From assembly GCA_030633185.1 (NCBI GenBank), contig DAOVTG010000098.1:1-8610 (forward strand): 8,610 nucleotides of DNA, in the 5' to 3' direction. The notes beneath the pieces are model-generated. The model was not told the DNA's origin. It ran no database searches and saw only the letters and a list, made by a program, of their open reading frames with translations. Shown piece by piece: positions 6,555 through 8,610 of this stretch. Both the position numbers and the translations under genes were made by a program. Positions within the stretch are counted from its first letter, which is position 1; each line of letters begins with the position of its first letter. Origin of the DNA: Deltaproteobacteria bacterium (GTDB lineage: Bacteria > Desulfobacterota > Anaeroferrophillalia > Anaeroferrophillales > Tharpellaceae).

Positions 6555-6599
6555 GCTGCCTTGAACTTGAACAAGAATTTTAATTTTTCAAGATAGCCT
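6553..6599 (+). other. Potential RNA hairpin in the fliP-fliQ gap
   Basis: AGGCT (6553-6557) pairs with AGCCT (6595-6599), and CTTGAA (6560-6565) pairs with TTCAAG (6587-6592), separated by a two-base internal loop. The apical loop is 21 nt and A/T-rich. A second CTTGAA copy (6566-6571) could pair with the same TTCAAG, so two alternative folds exist. Only three T residues follow, so it is a poor terminator. The base pairing is visible; any function in transcript processing or in setting fliQ expression is inference. Confidence 0.45.
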
Positions 6600-6618
6600 T
6601 TAGGGTGAGGATCCAAAT

Positions 6619-6888
6619 ATGACTCCGGAATTTGTTGTGTCTCTGGCCAAAAATGCGATGGAGACGACTTTGATGATCTGTGCGCCGATGCTCGGTACCG
6701 GCCTGGCGGTTGGACTTTTAGTTAGTATTTTCCAGACGATAACTTCGATTCAGGAGATGACCCTCACCTTCGTGCCGAAGATCGTCTTTGTCTTTCTCGC
6801 GGTCATCTATTTTTTCCCCTGGATGCTTCAGTATATGGTCGACTTTACGACCCGGATTATAGTCTCTATTCCCCATGTTATTCACTAG
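6619..6888 (+). CDS. fliQ: Flagellar export gate protein FliQ
   Basis: Small membrane subunit, four copies of which wrap around the FliP-FliR channel. The protein is 89 residues, the standard length, with two hydrophobic hairpin helices (about 14-38 and 50-74). The family signature FQTITSIQEMTLTFVPK (38-54) is present, including the Q40 and Q45-E46 residues typical of the cytoplasmic loop. The ribosome-binding site GGTGAGG (6604-6610) is 8 nt before the ATG. It lies 64 nt after fliP and 6 nt before fliR, the conserved fliP-fliQ-fliR order. Confidence 0.97.
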   Translation: MTPEFVVSLAKNAMETTLMICAPMLGTGLAVGLLVSIFQTITSIQEMTLTFVPKIVFVFLAVIYFFPWMLQYMVDFTTRIIVSIPHVIH

Positions 6889-6894
6889 GATAAG

Positions 6895-7689
6895 ATGAAC
6901 TTTTTACCGGTCATAACCGTTGCCGATGTTGGCCATTTCTTTCTTCTGTTGACCCGGATCAGTGCTCTGATCTTTTTTTTCCCGGTTTTGAGCAACCAAG
7001 CGGTACCACGAACTTTAAAGGCCGCTTTTTCAATGCTGATAGCCCTGCTCTTTTTTAAGATTGTTCCCGAGCTTAGCGGTACGCCGCTTTTTAGTCGGGA
7101 GTTGGTTGAGATTGCCCTGGCTGTACTCCGGGAGATGGTTATCGGTTTGCTCGTCGGCATGCTTGGTAGCTTGCTCTTTGCGGCGGTTCAGACCGGCGGT
7201 AATCTGATCGGTTTTCAGATGAGTTTTTCCGTGGCCAATGTTGTCGATCCGGTAACCAGTATGCAGGTGCCGTTGATTTCTCAGTTCTATTATATGTTGG
7301 CAATGTTGCTCTTTTTGGCTTTTGGGGCGCATCGCTTGGTTTTTAAAGCTTTGGCGGAGAGTTTTACTTTGATTCCGCTGGCCGGTTTTACCCCGGGGGA
7401 GGGTTTGCTTGAGTTGATGCTGCGTTACTCGTCGGCGATTTTTTCAACCGCGATCAAGATTGCCGCACCCTTGATGGCGGCTCTGTTGCTATGTGATGTA
7501 AGTCTTGGGGTCGTGGCCAGAACCGCGCCGCAGATGAATATCTTTATTATCGGAATGCCCTTGAAAATTCTCTTGGGTATGCTTTTGATGGGGTTTTCTT
7601 TTCCCTACCTGACCACCATGCTCGGGGGGCTTTTCCAACTTCTTTTTAATGATATTATGTTTCTGCTCAGAGCCTCAGGAGGAGGCTGA
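6895..7689 (+). CDS. fliR: Flagellar export gate protein FliR
   Basis: Single-copy subunit that completes the FliP5-FliQ4-FliR1 export channel. The 264-residue protein is strongly hydrophobic, with about six membrane-associated helices. Family motifs include GFQMSFSVANVVDPVT (106-121) and the C-terminal RTAPQMNIF (209-217) followed by GMPLKILLG. The start is an ATG with AGGATAAG immediately upstream (6887-6894), overlapping the fliQ stop. It is not fused to FlhB, as it is in some clostridia: the frame closes with TGA and flhB begins 2 nt later. The ribosome-binding site of flhB lies in the last codons of this gene. Confidence 0.96.
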   Translation: MNFLPVITVADVGHFFLLLTRISALIFFFPVLSNQAVPRTLKAAFSMLIALLFFKIVPELSGTPLFSRELVEIALAVLREMVIGLLVGMLGSLLFAAVQTGGNLIGFQMSFSVANVVDPVTSMQVPLISQFYYMLAMLLFLAFGAHRLVFKALAESFTLIPLAGFTPGEGLLELMLRYSSAIFSTAIKIAAPLMAALLLCDVSLGVVARTAPQMNIFIIGMPLKILLGMLLMGFSFPYLTTMLGGLFQLLFNDIMFLLRASGGG

Positions 7690-7691
7690 TA

Positions 7692-8610
7692 ATGGCTAAA
7701 GATCCGAGTAAAACCGAAAAAGCGACCGGGAAAAAGCTAGGTAAATCCCGGGAGGAGGGGCAGGTTGCCAAGAGTCAGGAGGTCGCATCGGCCTTTATCC
7801 TGATCAGCGGTCTTGCTTATCTCTCTTTTGTCGGTGACCGTTTTTTTTCCATGCTGGGCGAATTTATGCGCTATTTTTTTCAATATTCCATGTTTCTTGA
7901 GATCTCTCCGGCGACACTCTATAGTCTTTTACTGTTGACTCTTCGGCAGATGTTTTTTCTACTTATGCCTTTTATGCTGTTGTTGGTTTTTGTTGCTCTG
8001 GCTGCAAATTTGATGCAGGTAGGTTTCAAGATAACCCCGAAGGCGATGAAACCGAAGTTTTCTAAATTTAATCCGATCACCGGTTTTCAGAATAAATTTC
8101 TTTCACTCAAACCGCTGGTTGAGTTGGTGAAGTCAACCCTTAAAATTACTATGTTCGGCTTTATTGCCTATAGTGTCTATCGGAAGAATTTTGCCGGTTT
8201 TTTTACCTTGACCAATCAGCCGGTGGGTATGATTCTTACCTTTATCGCCCAAGCTGCTTTTCAGATTCTCTGGCGTTGCGGATTGTTGATGTTGTTGATT
8301 GCTTTTCTTGATTATCTCTATCAGCGCTGGGATTTCATGGAAAATCAGAAGATGAGCAAGCAGGAGGTTAAGGATGAAATGAAGCAGGCGGAGGGTGATC
8401 CGCAGGTTAAATCGCGCATTCGCAGTATGCAGATGAGTGCAGCCCGGCAGCGCATGATGCAGGATGTGTCGAGAGCCGATGTCGTGATTACCAATCCGAC
8501 TCATATTGCTGTGGCCCTGCTTTATGATAAGGATGGTTCCGAGGCTCCGTTAGTGGTGGCCAAAGGGGCCGGTCTGATAGCCGAAAAGATCAAGAAACTT
8601 GCTCGCGAAC
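7692..8610 (+). CDS. flhB: Flagellar export specificity switch protein FlhB (3' end outside the window)
   Basis: FlhB sits beside the FliPQR pore and, after self-cleavage, changes substrate choice from rod/hook to filament proteins. About 306 codons are present and the frame is open at the right edge. Roughly 50 more residues would be expected from the usual length near 355. The N-terminus shows the family start, DPSKTEKATGKKLGKSREEGQVAKS. Four membrane helices follow (about 33-56, 86-108, 147-168 and 183-208). A cytoplasmic linker then carries SKQEVKDEMKQAEGDP (222-237). The autocleavage motif N268-P269-T270-H271 (codons at 8493-8504) is intact and one residue from the Salmonella numbering. 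The ribosome-binding site AGGAGG (7679-7684) lies inside fliR. It is closest to flagellar FlhB; the context makes a virulence SctU very unlikely. Confidence 0.96.
   Translation, partial: MAKDPSKTEKATGKKLGKSREEGQVAKSQEVASAFILISGLAYLSFVGDRFFSMLGEFMRYFFQYSMFLEISPATLYSLLLLTLRQMFFLLMPFMLLLVFVALAANLMQVGFKITPKAMKPKFSKFNPITGFQNKFLSLKPLVELVKSTLKITMFGFIAYSVYRKNFAGFFTLTNQPVGMILTFIAQAAFQILWRCGLLMLLIAFLDYLYQRWDFMENQKMSKQEVKDEMKQAEGDPQVKSRIRSMQMSAARQRMMQDVSRADVVITNPTHIAVALLYDKDGSEAPLVVAKGAGLIAEKIKKLARE

Noticed and set aside
6567..6595. Possible sigma-70-type promoter in the fliP-fliQ gap (TTGAAC, 17 nt, AAGATA)
   Set aside because: Both boxes are poor matches and the region is A/T-rich, so such pairs are expected by chance.
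8133..8504. 123-codon open frame on the minus strand opposite flhB
   Set aside because: It overlaps the conserved FlhB coding region, including the NPTH codons, and shows no recognisable protein features.

Overview
The window is the 5' part of a large, single-strand flagellar gene cluster from a Gram-negative bacterium. The gene order is stator (motA, motB-like, motB), then fliL, the switch genes fliM and fliN, the export-gate genes fliO, fliP, fliQ, fliR, and flhB, which runs off the right edge. The sigma-54 promoter, the stator genes placed beside fliL-fliM-fliN, and the moderate G+C content suggest a deltaproteobacterial lineage (Desulfobacterota or Desulfuromonadales-like). That assignment is inference: no rRNA or other phylogenetic marker is present.

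Layout: positions 1-315 are non-coding. They hold a near-cruciform inverted repeat (41-102), a textbook sigma-54 promoter (213-228) and an overlapping candidate sigma-28 promoter (238-264) just before motA. From 316 to 8610 ten complete genes and one partial gene follow on the + strand. Gaps are mostly 0-15 nt, several genes overlap, and many ribosome-binding sites lie inside the preceding gene, so the block reads as one translationally coupled operon. The only sizeable internal gap is 64 nt between fliP and fliQ, and it holds a potential RNA hairpin.

The products fit together as follows. MotA and MotB form the ion-driven stator and FliL supports it. FliM and FliN form most of the C-ring that receives torque and CheY-P. 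FliO, FliP, FliQ, FliR and FlhB build the export gate inside the MS ring.

The most unusual feature is a tandem pair of motB-type genes. The second has the ion-carrying aspartate (D28) and intact peptidoglycan-binding residues. The first has Ser25 at the aspartate position and has lost the key Asp of the OmpA-like domain, so it looks like a catalytically dead MotB paralogue retained in the stator operon. FliO is also unusual: it has a signal peptide and a periplasmic domain of roughly 160 residues ahead of its usual membrane segment and cytoplasmic domain.
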